Below, one piece after another: positions 1 through 9,760 of a stretch of 64,000 nt of DNA; positions within the stretch are counted from its first letter, which is position 1, and every line of letters starts with the position of its first letter. The DNA comes from Azorinus chamasolen (lineage: Eukaryota; Mollusca; Bivalvia; Cardiida; Solecurtidae). The translations under genes were made by a program, and so were the position numbers. The notes under the pieces were generated by a model, which ran no database searches, had not been told where the DNA came from, and saw nothing but the letters and a program-made list of their open reading frames with translations. Where the stretch lies: NCBI GenBank assembly GCA_963576725.1, contig OY755241.1, positions 25,828,449 to 25,892,448 on the forward strand, given 5' to 3'.

Positions 1-40
1 GCAAATGCTTGAATTATCAAAATGGTTTCAACTCTACTCA

Positions 41-110
41 ATTTTAAAATTAACCTTTCTGACTAGTAAATGCTCCTTTTCGTTGGATTTATTCAAAGAG
101 GTAAGGTCTA
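41..110 (+). repeat. fragment of TTAA hairpin MITE family T1
   Basis: This stretch matches the right flank of family T1 (see 2617-2845), including the words for 'aaatgctcctttt' and 'ttattcaaagaggt'. The hairpin is missing, so it is a truncated copy inside the CACYBP gene region. Confidence 0.5.
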
Positions 111-280
111 AAAATAGACTATGAGGTAATGGTAATGAGGTAGTGATAGTGTCTACTTGCAAAGCATTTTAGTTATACTCAAAAATTACTAAAATCAATT
201 GTTTATATGCTTAAAATAAGTATATCACAAGAAAACTGACTGAACAAACACTGAAGAAAAGACTCTGATGTTATTCACTT

Positions 281-453
281 TACACCTCTGTAAAAGTCAC
301 TTTATGAAACCATTGTGATAAATAGAGCATTTGCTCTATTTATCACAATGGTTTCAAACTACAAAATTTTCCTTTTCTATAGTTAATGCTCCTTTTTGGT
401 AGATTTATTCAAAGTGGTTGGATCTAGAAATAGCCTATGAGAGAACGGGTTAA
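281..453 (+). repeat. T1 MITE copy, right end at TTAA
   Basis: The central inverted repeat reads 'aaaccattgtgataaata' and returns as its complement, with the loop region 'gcatttgctc'. It ends in GGGTTAA at 447-453. The left terminus is degenerate. Confidence 0.65.
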
Positions 454-538
454 GACAATTGACCCTGTCCTCCATGAATATTCTACATGTTCTGCCATAG
501 CCAAACATTTCTGTTGTGTATTGTGGATTTGTATACCT

Positions 539-727
539 TTACACCATGAATATTCATGTGAGAAATAATGAAGTTTTAGCCATGGAATAAACAGTATAAT
601 CATAATCTATATTATATTAGAGCAAACAGAGCAGACCCTGATCAGACAAATCCTACAGGAGCCATCTGATCTGGTTCTACTCAGTTTGCAAAGGCATTGA
701 AAGGCGTATTTATGGAGTAAAGAGTTA
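539..727 (-). repeat. T2 MITE copy, reversed
   Basis: This is a reversed copy of family T2 (see 44982-45234). It carries 'atgaattattca'-type AT-rich sequence, the imperfect 'gagcagaccctgatcag' hairpin, and 'ttatggagtaaagagttaa' at the right end. It lies in the intron just downstream of CACYBP exon 4. Confidence 0.6.
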
Positions 728-763
728 AGTTCAAGAGGTGAGTTTGTTCATTTCTATGGTTAC

Positions 764-863
764 CTTGATGAAGGACTCATCAGGCACAATATTGTCGTGC
801 AGATTGGACACCTGGCATGTGTAGTTCTTGCCGCCTACTCCCTCACAGTGTAAAATGAATGAT
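764..863 (-). CDS. CACYBP: CACYBP/SIP exon 4 (internal exon)
   Basis: This is an internal exon of calcyclin-binding protein (Siah-interacting protein), an adaptor of the SIAH/SCF-type ubiquitin ligase pathway that also binds S100 proteins. Read on the minus strand it follows an acceptor (ctatttcag) and ends at a donor (AAG|GTAACC). It is 100 nt long: one base completes the Arg codon begun in exon 3, then 33 codons follow. The peptide contains GKNYTCQVSNLHDN, which lines up with the CS-domain stretch GKSYSMIVNNL of vertebrate CACYBP. The split codon agrees with exon 3, which is strong evidence. The remaining exons (end of CS domain and SGS domain) should lie beyond position 1. Confidence 0.85.
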
Positions 864-962
864 CTGAAATAGAAAATGTTTTCGATTTACAATTTTTGGT
901 TTTGTTTGTTGCTTCGTAATCTGTCAAATGGGAAAATAAACAACCTAACCAGACTGATAACC

Positions 963-1130
963 TTAACCCTATCCTTCTAATACACTTCTTCACGCATCTG
1001 CAAACAGAGTAGATCCGTCTGATCAGGCTCTGCTCTGTTTGCTAATGGATTTTGATCAATCCATATTCTTTACTTTCTAAAATGACTACAATGTTCTACG
1101 TGAATATTCATGGAATAAAGGGCTAATTAA
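963..1130 (+). repeat. T3-like MITE copy
   Basis: It begins TTAACCCTATCC and ends near AAAGGGCTAATTAA. The centre holds 'agagtagatc' and 'gctctgctctgtttgc' with a shortened hairpin. It lies in CACYBP intron 3. Confidence 0.6.
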
Positions 1131-1252
1131 TTTAAATATAAAATAAGAAGATTCATTCATATGGCGAACAATAGAGAAGAAGATGTGTAATATAAGCAAA
1201 CAGAGCAGACCCTGATCACACAGGAGCTGTCTGATCTGGGTCTTATGTTTGC

Positions 1253-1499
1253 AACTACAATACCAGAGGTCCAGGGTTCGATCCTCTGCCAGACCAAGTC
1301 CTTCGGACAAGGCTATAAACCAAGGTCCAATGTATCAGTGCTTTACACTGGGCATCTAAAAGAACCAGAGAAACTCTGTCGAAAACAAGAGTAGGGCATC
1401 GTGTCCAGGTTTCTCTGTATCCTCTCCCCTCTCTTTGGGGCATCCAATTAGCCCATAGTGAGCAGAAATGGACGTTAATCAACACAAACAAACAAACAA
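1253..1499 (+). mobile_element. tRNA-derived SINE, 5' truncated
   Basis: A Pol III B-box (GGTTCGATCC, 1275-1284) sits near the left end, with no recognisable A-box before it. A body of about 200 nt follows, ending in an (AAAC)n tail at 1480-1499. This is the layout of a tRNA-derived SINE that lost its 5' end on insertion. It lies in a CACYBP intron, on the opposite strand to the gene. The open frames crossing it on the minus strand are not genes. Confidence 0.7.
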
Positions 1500-1601
1500 G
1501 CTTTATACCAGTGTTTGCTTTCTTGCATATATCTTTCTTTTCTTTTGATAAACATGATCAGAACATCAAACTTTTCTATGCAAACAATTACAAGTTCTGT
1601 T

Positions 1602-1828
1602 TTAACCCTTTACTCCATAAATACGATCTTTCTACACCTTTGCAAACGGAGTAGATCCAGATCAGATGGCTCCTAAAGGAGCCATCTGATCAGGGTCTGC
1701 TCTGTTTGCTTATGATGTTATATAGATGATTCTATAGTTTCTGCCATGACCAAAACATCATGTATGTATCCATGTTATTATTAGAATTAAACTAACTAAT
1801 ATTTATGATTTCATGGAGAAAGGGGGTA
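1602..1828 (+). repeat. T2 MITE copy with strong hairpin
   Basis: It starts TTAACCCTTTACTCC and ends near GAAAGGGGGTAA. The centre pairs 'cagatggctcct' with 'aggagccatctg', flanked by 'gcaaacggagta' and 'tctgctctgtttgc'. Confidence 0.75.
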
Positions 1829-1839
1829 ATCATTATGGT

Positions 1840-1905
1840 CCTTGTATTTGCAAACAGTTTGGATCCAGATTCAAGTAACTCTGCATCGCATCAGAATCCA
1901 AGCCT
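1840..1905 (+). repeat. fragment of T4-type palindrome
   Basis: The words 'caaacagtttggatccag' and 'gtaactctgcatcgcatcag' resemble one arm of the T4 palindrome (see 44079-44143), but the second arm has decayed. Confidence 0.45.
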
Positions 1906-2005
1906 TTTGATACTCAGTCGATAGTGTCTCAAAAGCTTGAACAAATCCGATGTGAAAACTGCAACAGATCAGAGCTTTGGCAAACATAATCTTTATAGCA
2001 GTATA

Positions 2006-2245
2006 ACCCTTTACCCCATGCATACATGTAGACACTTTTTTTTATGTCTTTGCCAACATGGTAAACCCAGATCAGAGGGCATCTTCAGGGGCCCTCTGAT
2101 CAAGATCTGTTCTGTTTACTTATGGAATAATATTTATCAGATTCTAATGTTTCTACAAAAGCCAAACATTTCTGTGTTTATATGCAATCATGAAAATTCA
2201 TCTAATTCATATTTATTATGTTATCATTTCTTACACAAATATTAA
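2006..2245 (+). repeat. T2 MITE copy, diverged
   Basis: It begins 'taaccctttacccc' and holds the hairpin 'cagagggcatc...ggccctctgatc'. It ends in AT-rich 'ttcttacacaaatattaa', where it shares the TTAA with the following T1 copy. Confidence 0.65.
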
Positions 2246-2415
2246 CTCATTCCCTCACAGAATAGTTTTAGACACAACCTCTTTGAACAAATCTACCAAA
2301 ATGGAGCATTAATTATAGAAAAGGAAAATATTTAGAATTGTGTAGTTTTGAAACCATTGTGATGCATAGAGCATTCATCACAATGGTTTCAAAATGTGAC
2401 TTTTACAGAGGCACC
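2243..2415 (-). repeat. T1 MITE copy, reversed
   Basis: It begins TTAACTCATTCCCTCA. It contains 'aaaccattgtgat' paired with 'atcacaatggttt' around a shortened loop, and ends near 'cttttacagaggc'. The right end lies about 75 nt from the CACYBP exon 3 donor. Confidence 0.7.
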
Positions 2416-2489
2416 CAAATGTGCCACAAGGAGGGTATGAGCCAATGAAGTACAGAGACACATGGCGATGTAGATTCTGAAAGACCAAC

Positions 2490-2586
2490 CTGTCTGTGTA
2501 TGAACAGGTCACTTGTTCTTTTGGCACGTCTTGTACACCATCCACAGTCGCATAAATCTTCATGAACTTTTCAGACTGATCCCATG
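2490..2586 (-). CDS. CACYBP: CACYBP/SIP exon 3 (start of CS domain)
   Basis: On the minus strand this exon follows acceptor 'acactttcag' and ends at donor CAG|GTTGGT. It is 97 nt: two bases complete an Ala codon from exon 2, 31 codons follow, and two bases begin the Arg codon finished in exon 4. The peptide WDQSEKFMKIYATVDGVQ is very close to the vertebrate CACYBP segment WDQSDKFVKIYITLTGVH, the first strands of the CS (p23-like) domain. Continuous frame over three exons and family similarity make this assignment firm. The exon is tightly bracketed by two T1 MITEs (2243-2415 and 2617-2845). Confidence 0.9.
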
Positions 2587-2616
2587 CTGAAAGTGTAACC
2601 ATTTTTTGGTGATAAC

Positions 2617-2845
2617 TTAGCCCATTCCCTCATAATGACGCCTTTTGACGCCTCTGTAAAAGTCACTTTGTGAAACCATTGTGATAAATAGAGCATTTGC
2701 TCCTGTGGAGCAAATGCTCTATTTATCACAATGGTTTCAAAACTGCACAATTCTGAAAATTTCCTTTTCTCTTGTTAATTCTCCTTTTTGGTAGAATAAT
2801 TCAAAGAGGTTAGGTCTAAAAATAGCCTAAGTGGGAATGGGTTAA
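2617..2845 (+). repeat. T1 MITE, near complete (reference copy)
   Basis: The left end is 'cccattccctcataatgacgc', the right end GGGAATGGGTTAA. The central inverted repeat pairs 'aaaccattgtgataaata' and its complement around 'gagcatttgctcctgtgg'. Together, the terminal inverted repeats and TTAA target are typical of piggyBac-like MITEs. It ends about 30 nt from the exon 3 acceptor. Confidence 0.75.
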
Positions 2846-3135
2846 ATTACTCACCATTTCTTTCACAACTTGACCATTTGTTCATTTTGATTCAACCCTT
2901 TAAATGCTGATTTTTCAAATGGACTATACCGGAATTCAAACCAGTCACCCGTACCATGAATATTGAGGGATACTGAACCCTTCAATCCATTTACAATATA
3001 TATTCACTCCATAAACAATATACATGTATATGTCTTTTTTAAGTATTTGCAAAAACACATTATATCTTACATGAATATTCAACAGGGAAAAGGTAAATAG
3101 AATGGATGCAATCAAATGACTAATTATAATTATAT

Positions 3136-3393
3136 TCCTTAAAACTTTCCTTCATATAAACGCATTTTCAGACATTTGCAAACAGAGTAGACCCAGATCA
3201 GAAGGCTCCTATAGGAGCTGTCTGATCAGGGTCTTTTCTTTTTACTAATGGAAATTGAAAGATCTGTTTCGTTACTGTCTAAAATGGCTATAATGTTCCA
3301 CCTTCCATATTTCATTATAACTATTTTGTCCATGAATTTTGTATTTTGACCAGTAAGTATTGAAATTTGGAATAAACGCAGAACAGGAAAAGG
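3136..3393 (-). repeat. T3 MITE copy
   Basis: The hairpin centre is 'cagaaggctcctataggag' followed by 'ctgtctgatcagggtc', with 'tttgcaaacagagtagaccc' to the left. The flanks 'taaaatggctataatgttcc' and 'ggaataaacgcagaacagg' are diagnostic of family T3. The right end is AAAAGGGTTA. Confidence 0.7.
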
Positions 3394-3530
3394 GTTATTC
3401 TGCTGTACCAACAATGTCTTCAAACAAACTATGGTCTGTTGCATATTTGCTAATTTTTGATAATTTTCAAGGTCTTCAGGTCCAGATAAGATGTGTAAAT
3501 TGAAACATTTTCAAGAATAACTCCTTCATT

Positions 3531-3626
3531 TCTCCACCAAACCCTATGTTGTGACCACTCTTTAGAATTGTCTCAAAGAGAAGAGACGATTCTAAAGAGT
3601 GGTCACAACATAGGGTTTGGTGGAGA
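3531..3626. repeat. 44-bp-arm inverted repeat (family P1)
   Basis: The left arm at 3531-3574 and right arm at 3583-3626 are complementary with one mismatch (a G-T wobble position in RNA), separated by 8 nt. A second copy lies at 41461-41551. It sits in CACYBP intron 2 and would form a long RNA stem in the pre-mRNA. Confidence 0.85.
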
Positions 3627-3836
3627 AGTGACAATTTTAGTGTTCGAGTATGCACATTTATCTGTTGCTGTGGGTTTGGAGACATTGTTGATTGAGTGCT
3701 AAACAGATTGGATTCAAATGAGATGCTGAGTTAATTGGCATCTCATCAGGATCAAAGCTATTTGTAGATGACAAGTTGACAAATAGCAGGATAAGAACTA
3801 AATCTAATGATTTTTGTTTTAAGACAGAGTAGCTAC

Positions 3837-4059
3837 CGTAAGTTTTTATATCAACTGTTTTCACTCTTGTCTGGGGTCGTACTGGTTGTGCAGATTGACT
3901 GTCCTGTGTATTTTCTGTTTGTTTTTGTCCCATTTCTTCATTTCCCTTCTGTGTTATTTCTGTTGCCAGTTTCCTGAGTTGTATCATCAGCAGGTCCTTC
4001 ACTCTTGGTCGCTGTGCCGCCTCCATAAACTGTCGTAATTCTGCCTCATCCAATCTCAG
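3837..4059 (-). CDS. CACYBP: CACYBP/SIP exon 2 (N-terminal helical region)
   Basis: On the minus strand this exon follows acceptor 'acatattccag' and ends at donor TACG|GTAGCT. It is 223 nt, phase 0 at the start. It encodes LRLDEAELRQFMEAAQRPRV and a Lys/Gln-rich stretch ending VKTVDIKTYG. The first part lines up with the N-terminal SIAH-interacting helices of vertebrate CACYBP (LEKATRKRVRDAL) and the end with VKISNYG just before WDQS. The open frame runs on past the donor into the intron, which explains a spurious longer ORF. The split codon G|CA joins exon 3 exactly. Confidence 0.85.
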
Positions 4060-4118
4060 CTGGAATATGTAAATGGTAATTTAACATCATCAGTTTACTA
4101 TTTTGTGAATCAAGTAAT

Positions 4119-4383
4119 TTAACCCGTTCCCTCATATAAACGTGTTTTCATGCATTTGCAAACAGAGTAGACCCAGATCAGACGGCTCCTAGAGGAGCCG
4201 TCTGATCAGGGTCTACTCTGTTTGCTTATGGAAATTTGGTAGACCTATTTCTTTACTTTCTAAAATGGCTACAATATATATATATATGTTCCACCTTAAG
4301 TTTTTAATTATAACTATTTTGTCCATGAATATTCAGTAGGTATCGAAATTTGGAATAAACATAGAACAGGGAACCAGGGTTAA
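4119..4383 (-). repeat. complete T3 MITE (reference copy)
   Basis: It is bounded by TTAACCCGTTCCC on the left and CCAGGGTTAA on the right, 265 bp. The centre is a near-perfect palindrome pairing 'gtagacccagatcagacgg' with 'cgtctgatcagggtctac' around 'ctcctagaggag'. A short (AT)n run lies at about 4274-4286. Confidence 0.8.
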
Positions 4384-4867
4384 GGTAGCGAGATAGTATT
4401 AGCACTAACTATCAACAATAAAATGGTATTTAATACTACAAAAAGTCATTTTTCTAAACCTAGTTGGTTAGTTATATTAATTAATTTGAATATTTATCAA
4501 AAACATACCCAATCCTAACAAACCGACATTTAAAATCCATTTAAATGTGCCAGTTTGGAATTTTTTAAATAATGATTACAAAGTCATCTTTTGGACTAAA
4601 ATTATTACAATTAACAAATTATGTAAATCATTAACATGTCTTGGGAACCGTGTCACAGAAGTTTGATAAAACCCTTCGTTTAGGAATTACATTGTATGCA
4701 ATAATTTAGTTTTAAGACACTTAAAATTCTGCCTCCTGCTACATTTCCTTTGATGTTAGAAGATCAAAGCATGATATCGAAAAACTGTGACACACAAAGA
4801 CAAGGCCTTTTGATATGCCGAAAACTGTGTGTACTTCGGACACAAAAAACAGATGTTATGCTTGTTG

Positions 4868-5264
4868 AACAAGAGATGTCACAGTCACGTGACAAATGCC
4901 CCCAAAATTTGTACCCTGTGACCTTGATCTTTGACCCATGGACCAGGGAGTTGACACATCGTCTTTGTGTGGTGAGCATTTGTGCCAAGTTACTTTGGTT
5001 TAAGAGGAGAAGATTTTCAAAGTTTTACTATATCAAGGCACCCCTGGGGCGGGGCCAATTTTGACCCCGGGGGCATAATTATATAACTTTTGTAGAGGAC
5101 CTAAAGATGATACTATGTGCCAAAGATGAAAGATGAGAACCCTGTAGATTCAGAGGAGAAGATTTTTAAAGGTTCAAATTGTTGACGACGAACGCCGCAC
5201 GCCGAAGGACAACAGGTGATCACAAAAGCTCACCCTGAGCACAAAGTGCTCTGGTGAGCTAAAA
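4868..5264 (+). mobile_element. dispersed repeat H with terminal hairpin 'agctcacc...ggtgagct'
   Basis: This about 400-nt repeat starts at 'aacaagagatgtcac', contains the phrase 'ggggcggggccaattttgac' and ends in a hairpin pairing AGCTCACC with GGTGAGCT, followed by AAAA. A second, interrupted copy occupies 15291-16998. The 3' hairpin followed by CTAA recalls Helitron ends (hairpin then CTRR), but no 5' TC end or Rep/helicase was seen, so the class stays open. Confidence 0.55.
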
Positions 5265-5452
5265 ACTCATACGACAACAAGCATGATACAGCATATAAAG
5301 GAAGCGTAAACATGACATTACCGCAGAATCTGCTGTTTTGAAGAAACTTGACAAGGTGACGGCTTCTGGTCACTTACGCCTGACAGATGTGTTTCATTCA
5401 AAATCTAAATATGCTTGGTCATCAGATAAACATAATGGTGTAAAGTTCTTAC

Positions 5453-5615
5453 CCTTGGTTATCAAAGGTTGCTAAAATATATCTCATTATTCCCACCACA
5501 TCTGTGGCCAGTGAACGGGTGTTTTCCACTACAGGGGATGTGGTTACAGCCCATAGATCATGTCTGTTGCCAGAATAAGTTAACAACTTGATCTTCTTGA
5601 AAAAGAACTTAATCC
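5453..5615 (+). pseudogene. hAT transposase C-terminal (dimerisation) fragment
   Basis: Read from 5453 in frame, the sequence contains PTTSVASERVFSTTGDVVTA followed by HRSCLLPE, a stop, then VNNLIFLKKNL. This is the hAT dimerisation signature (P-x-S-x-x-SER-x-FS-x-G) shared by hAT/ZBED transposases. The in-frame TAA stands where family members have an Asn codon. Nothing of the catalytic core was found upstream, so it is a decayed remnant inside CACYBP intron 1. Confidence 0.8.
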
Positions 5616-5792
5616 TATAGATCTAACAGTTCTTTGATAGATGTATATATGAGTAAAATTCAGTTGGATAATGGATATGTGCCATGAGAATTCCTTGAAG
5701 TTCTTTACCTTATACCTGAACCAAATAATCTAAAACCGAGAGGGTTATAATCGAAACCGAACCGAATCGAGAAGTACCTGAATTGTTGCAGC

Positions 5793-6043
5793 CCTACTGA
5801 ATAAAGCAGAAAAGAATTACACAAACTTCAAGCATGAACTTTTGGCTTTGAAATGGGCTGTGACCGAGAAATTCTCAGATTATCTGACGTCAATCATTTC
5901 ACCATCTTTACTGATAACAATCCTCTCACATATATTCTTTCGAGTGCAAAGCTTGATGCAACGATGGACATCTACATTGGGACATCTACATTGGGCCAAT
6001 ACTCTTTTAACACCTACTATCGTCCAGGTGTAACCAGGTGTTT
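5793..6043 (+). pseudogene. Ty3/Gypsy pol fragment (RNase H)
   Basis: The first frame reads LNKAEKNYTNFKHELLALKW then AVTEKFSDYL. After a frameshift the second frame continues NHFTIFTDNNPLTYILSSAK and then NTYYRPG. This is the RNase H region of Gypsy pol (E..ALKWA, FT/VYTDN.PL.YI). At least one frameshift, a short internal duplication ('acatctacattggg' twice near 5967-5994) and missing flanks show it is dead. Another piece of a Gypsy pol lies at 7545-7850 on the same strand. Confidence 0.8.
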
Positions 6044-6162
6044 TCTACTTTCGGTTTTAACTTTTAGTGGACTCTGTCCTCATTAGGTCATGTGTGTTCA
6101 ATTATGTGAAGTGCTTGCTCTATTTTTAGTAGTTGTTTATTTCACATCATCGTTCTTTAATC

Positions 6163-6426
6163 TCATAGTTGTTTCAATTCTCGTACCCACTTTTCTCGTA
6201 TTCTCGTTCTTGACTTGACTTGATCCTGATATAATTTGTCATCTGCTGCAGGTGTCCCAGCAGCTGGGGTAGGCAGCAGGCGGCTAGTTCGTCTAACACA
6301 CAATCTCCGTGTAGCTCTGTCTAGTGGATCGAGGTCACCAAGGCTGCATACGTTAATATCAGCCTTTACACAGTCTGACCATGACTTCCTTGGTCTGCTG
6401 CGCACTCTCGAACATGGCACCTTCAT
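6163..6426 (-). pseudogene. 3' fragment of a LINE reverse-transcriptase ORF
   Basis: The minus-strand peptide contains RSRPRKSWSDCVKADI and RTSRLLPTPAAGTPAADDK. The 'GRPRK.W..CVK.D' word is typical of C-terminal ends of LINE ORF2 proteins in invertebrate genomes. No RT motifs lie upstream, so this is a 5'-truncated dead copy. The opposite-strand frame over the same bases is a shadow. Confidence 0.6.
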
Positions 6427-6499
6427 ATTGGTGACAGACTTGATGCAAGATCAGGAACGAACTACGTGTTCAGGTACAGTTCGTGGTCGCATGTTATAA

Positions 6500-7340
6500 A
6501 ATCAGCTCTTCAAGGTGATTCATTGCACTTGCAAATTGACGAAACTAGTCGAAGGTTCATGGAAAGTTTCTGGAGAAGCAGTACTGAGTTATTGGTATGT
6601 ACTTGTGAAATTATTGTCATTCTTCATGCTGTAAGCTGATCGTTTTGAAATTGTGCTTTTGAGAAAAGTAATGTTATGTTTCAGGGTAAATGTAATTAGT
6701 TTCCATGGTTTCAAATTAGCAGCATTCTTCGCTTGATAGCTTTTGGTAGCTAGCATGTTCACTACCAATTATGCATATTCACTACCAATTATGCATATTT
6801 CTTACAGCACTGCACTGCATTGGCTTGGCAAGCAAGTGAGGGAGTGTACAGCATTTGGTTCCATAAACCGGTAAGAGAAATGGTAGATAGATGTTAGTAC
6901 TGTTAGTCAAAATATGTAGAATAGTTGCAGCATTTGAGACTTGGATATTTGGTATTAGAGTTAGAGCCACTAGAACAGATAGGAACAGAGACACTTTATA
7001 AGCATTTACAGCTACAGTCAAACAGAATAATAATTGAATTGAATACTGTATATGTATATGTTAACTCATTGATATTGTATCCTGCATGATAGTGCATTAT
7101 ATATTATATAGAATGTGTTACTGAAAGTCTCGTACGACTCTGTATCATTTCAGGATGCGTTATTTTGCTGTGCGTTGTTGCTGTACCTGAATAATAAAAG
7201 CATACTGTTCCGAGCCCTAGACGTTTTGGTGTTTACTGCCCCTCTTCATTTCTCGTGGTCATACACTAGGCAATACAGGTTCTAAGAATGCAATGAGTAG
7301 ATTTGCGCATGAGAGAGTTCAGGACAAGGAATGCACTGAA
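6500..7340. other. intronic sequence without recognised features
   Basis: AT-rich CACYBP intron 1 sequence. Apart from a 15-bp tandem doublet ('cactaccaattatgcatatt' at about 6760-6800) I see no gene, repeat boundary or long inverted repeat. Confidence 0.5.
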
Positions 7341-7343
7341 ATG

Positions 7344-7346
<3 letters not shown>

Positions 7347-7384
<38 letters not shown>
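7347..7384 (+). repeat. (ATC)n microsatellite
   Basis: About 12 uninterrupted ATC units, then 'cctgtttagtttatacaggc'. No coding frame uses it. Confidence 0.95.
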
Positions 7385-7386
<2 letters not shown>

Positions 7387-7544
7387 GTTTAGTTTATACA
7401 GGCCACAGATTAATCCTTTAGCAAGGGTGAGATGAAATCAATGGAGGATAAAACCATCAAAGTCATTTGTAATGTTATCTCAACACCATTCTTTGAAACT
7501 CTACCAATACATAGCCTTAATATTAATGAGATCATGGAGGAGCC

Positions 7545-7850
7545 AGGGATCAGATGCTACTTGCACAGAAGCAAATGAGTGAAATTCGAAGGGCTCAACA
7601 GCAGGATGAAACCATAGACAGGTGGAGGAGAGCCGTCATAGACAACAAAGTACCAACAGGGTTTTTGAAGAAAGATGATCTCACCATGAAAAGGCAAAAA
7701 CCTGAAGATCAAAAGAGGTGTATTATTTAGGACTATAAAGGCAGACGCGGAGGACTTAGAACAGCTTGTCGTTCCATATTGTTACAGGGAAGAGATCCTC
7801 AGAGGTATTCACAAAGAAGATGGCCACCCTGAGAAAGAACTCTAAGATAG
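7545..7850 (+). pseudogene. Ty3/Gypsy pol fragment (pre-integrase and zinc-binding region)
   Basis: Discontinuous frames read QKQMSEIRRAQQQDETIDRW and later LVVPYCYREEILRGIHKEDG-HP. The latter is the start of the Gypsy integrase HHCC zinc domain (LVVP..YR..IL...H...GH). It is frameshifted and breaks off before the catalytic core. Orientation matches the RNase H fragment at 5793-6043, so both may derive from one element. Confidence 0.7.
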
Positions 7851-8123
7851 ATGAGAGGCAGATTTTACTAGGTGGTTTAGTATCATAATAAATAATGTCT
7901 TGTGTGGGCCTAAGCATCAATGAAATTGTAATGTTTGTAGAATAAATGTCTTAAAAGTATCTGAAAATGGATGTAGATCCCTGATCAACCATAGACAAAT
8001 AGACAAACGCAACATTCCGCTTTCAAACTGTGGGTTGCTATTTTAATTGTATTATCACACTTCAATACGTAGCCATGTGTCAATTCCCTGACTGTTTAAT
8101 TGACCATTTAGTGAGATGGCGTC

Positions 8124-9760
8124 TTGTTTAATGTCATGTGTATATTGTTGGCATTGTCAAGGAATCAGCATGTTGGATTCACACAACCCGGGTCTAACTC
8201 GTCAATGAACATGTTCTCGGCAGCTTTCGGTATGTTGAAGGTGCTGTTCCAGGTGCTATATCCGGCTGTCAACAGCGTGAACACCTATCGCTTCAAACAG
8301 ATGAACACTAAGATTTTGCTCAACAATGCAACGAGAATGCTGCCCCTGATATGGAATGGCCCATGGCTTATACAAAGATCAACAGCCAGTAAACCTCGGG
8401 TATCTAATCACATCGTGCCACTAGTCAAATTGTTAGATAGGGACCTTTCTTTAGTGCCGGACCAGCATTTGCCTTCCAAGCATCGGCAAGCCCCAGTAGA
8501 AGAACAGCAAAATCACAGAAAGCAGCAATCAAAACGTCAAATCTCTTCAATGTGTCAACCCCATCCCCACGGCACACTCACTCTAATGACACATCCAACC
8601 ATGCACAAACTGAGGCATTTTGCGCGCCGTCGGTAATTGGTCTGTGAAGGCTGCGAGAAGCCCTAATTACAATGTTACGTTTATTAGCCCAGAGAATACC
8701 CACAGCCCGGGCCACATCTCCATCCCAACAATCACCAACAACAACACCAACACCGAAAGCACAGCAAGAACTGGTACTACCCACCACTTCTCCCCGAACA
8801 CCAGAAGTAACGCCAGCTAAATTTCTTCCCAATCAATCAACCATAGAGGAAGTCTTAATGGTAGTTCACACGAATTCACCAGAAATAACACTTACAGAAT
8901 CAGAGCATGAAGATGAAGCATCAGAACACAAAGTACAACCATTTAAGTCAGGTCATTTGTGCACTTTCATTAACACGGAACAATTATTGCAAATTCACAG
9001 ACGTTAAATTAAGTACCAACTGGCTAAATGACAGAATGTTTTATGTACTAGATCACTGTGAGAACACCTCAAAATGCAGGTCAGACATTTGGGACGACTG
9101 TGAGGCATGGGAAAAACCGTTGTGCCCAAGTCAATTATTTATTGAAAGTGGCGATAAATTTGTGTCAGTAAAAGTGACAGACGGGGTTGTATTGTATGGA
9201 GAAATTCATAAGCAAGAAACGCAACATTCCAACTAACTTTCATTACATAAACACAAACACTGCCATCGTGGAGTATGTAGGAACCTTCCCTGGGCTGAAG
9301 TTACATGGCAACACCCAAAGCCCTAACTGAAGCAACGTCTACATACAAACAAAACTAAGCGTAACAAATGTGTTGAAAGAAAAGCTGAAACATGAGTCTG
9401 AAAAATGTGGAAAGAGATATTAACAATAAGACAGAGTCTGAGGACAACTTCACCAAACAATGTGGAGAAAAATAACTTTGAAAAGTATAGTACATGTACT
9501 TCACACCAAAATGCAAATCCTGCTGATCAAGAACTAGCACTATTAGACATGACATCAGATCATAAATTTGTACAAAATGTTCAAGTAATCAAAGGAGTAA
9601 AAAATGTTGTTGTGACAAACATCAAATCAATGACATTAAACATTTCTGTTGTAAGGACCGTGACTCAATACTGAGTATAGATAAAACTTTCAACCCTGGT
9701 GACTTTGTTGAAATTGTTACACTGACCATCTCCATTGCTTTGTCCGTAAACAACACCTCG
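8124..9760 (+). pseudogene. unrecognised, broken coding-like region
   Basis: Overlapping open frames at 8124-8636, 8672-9007, 8907-9236 and 9405-9674 suggest one former coding region cut by frameshifts. The second frame is rich in Pro, Thr and Ser; the third has several Cys residues (DHCENTSKC, WDDCEAW). Past 9670 a frame reads FNPGDFVEIVTLTISIALSV, which could be a membrane segment. I recognise no family. It follows Gypsy pol fragments on the same strand and could be the 3' (env-like) part of that dead element, but this is only an inference from position. Confidence 0.3.

Noticed and set aside
1255..1491. Open frame on the minus strand and a possible tRNA gene (B-box at 1275)
   Set aside because: It lies within a SINE with an (AAAC)n tail. 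There is no A-box or cloverleaf, so it is neither a protein gene nor a functional tRNA gene.
3658..3836. C-terminal part of the 131-codon frame continuing past CACYBP exon 2
   Set aside because: The frame crosses a consensus donor at 3836 and the peptide beyond it has no similarity to CACYBP. It is intron read-through.
6236..6499. 87-codon plus-strand frame
   Set aside because: Mirror of the LINE fragment on the minus strand, whose peptide has recognisable LINE words.
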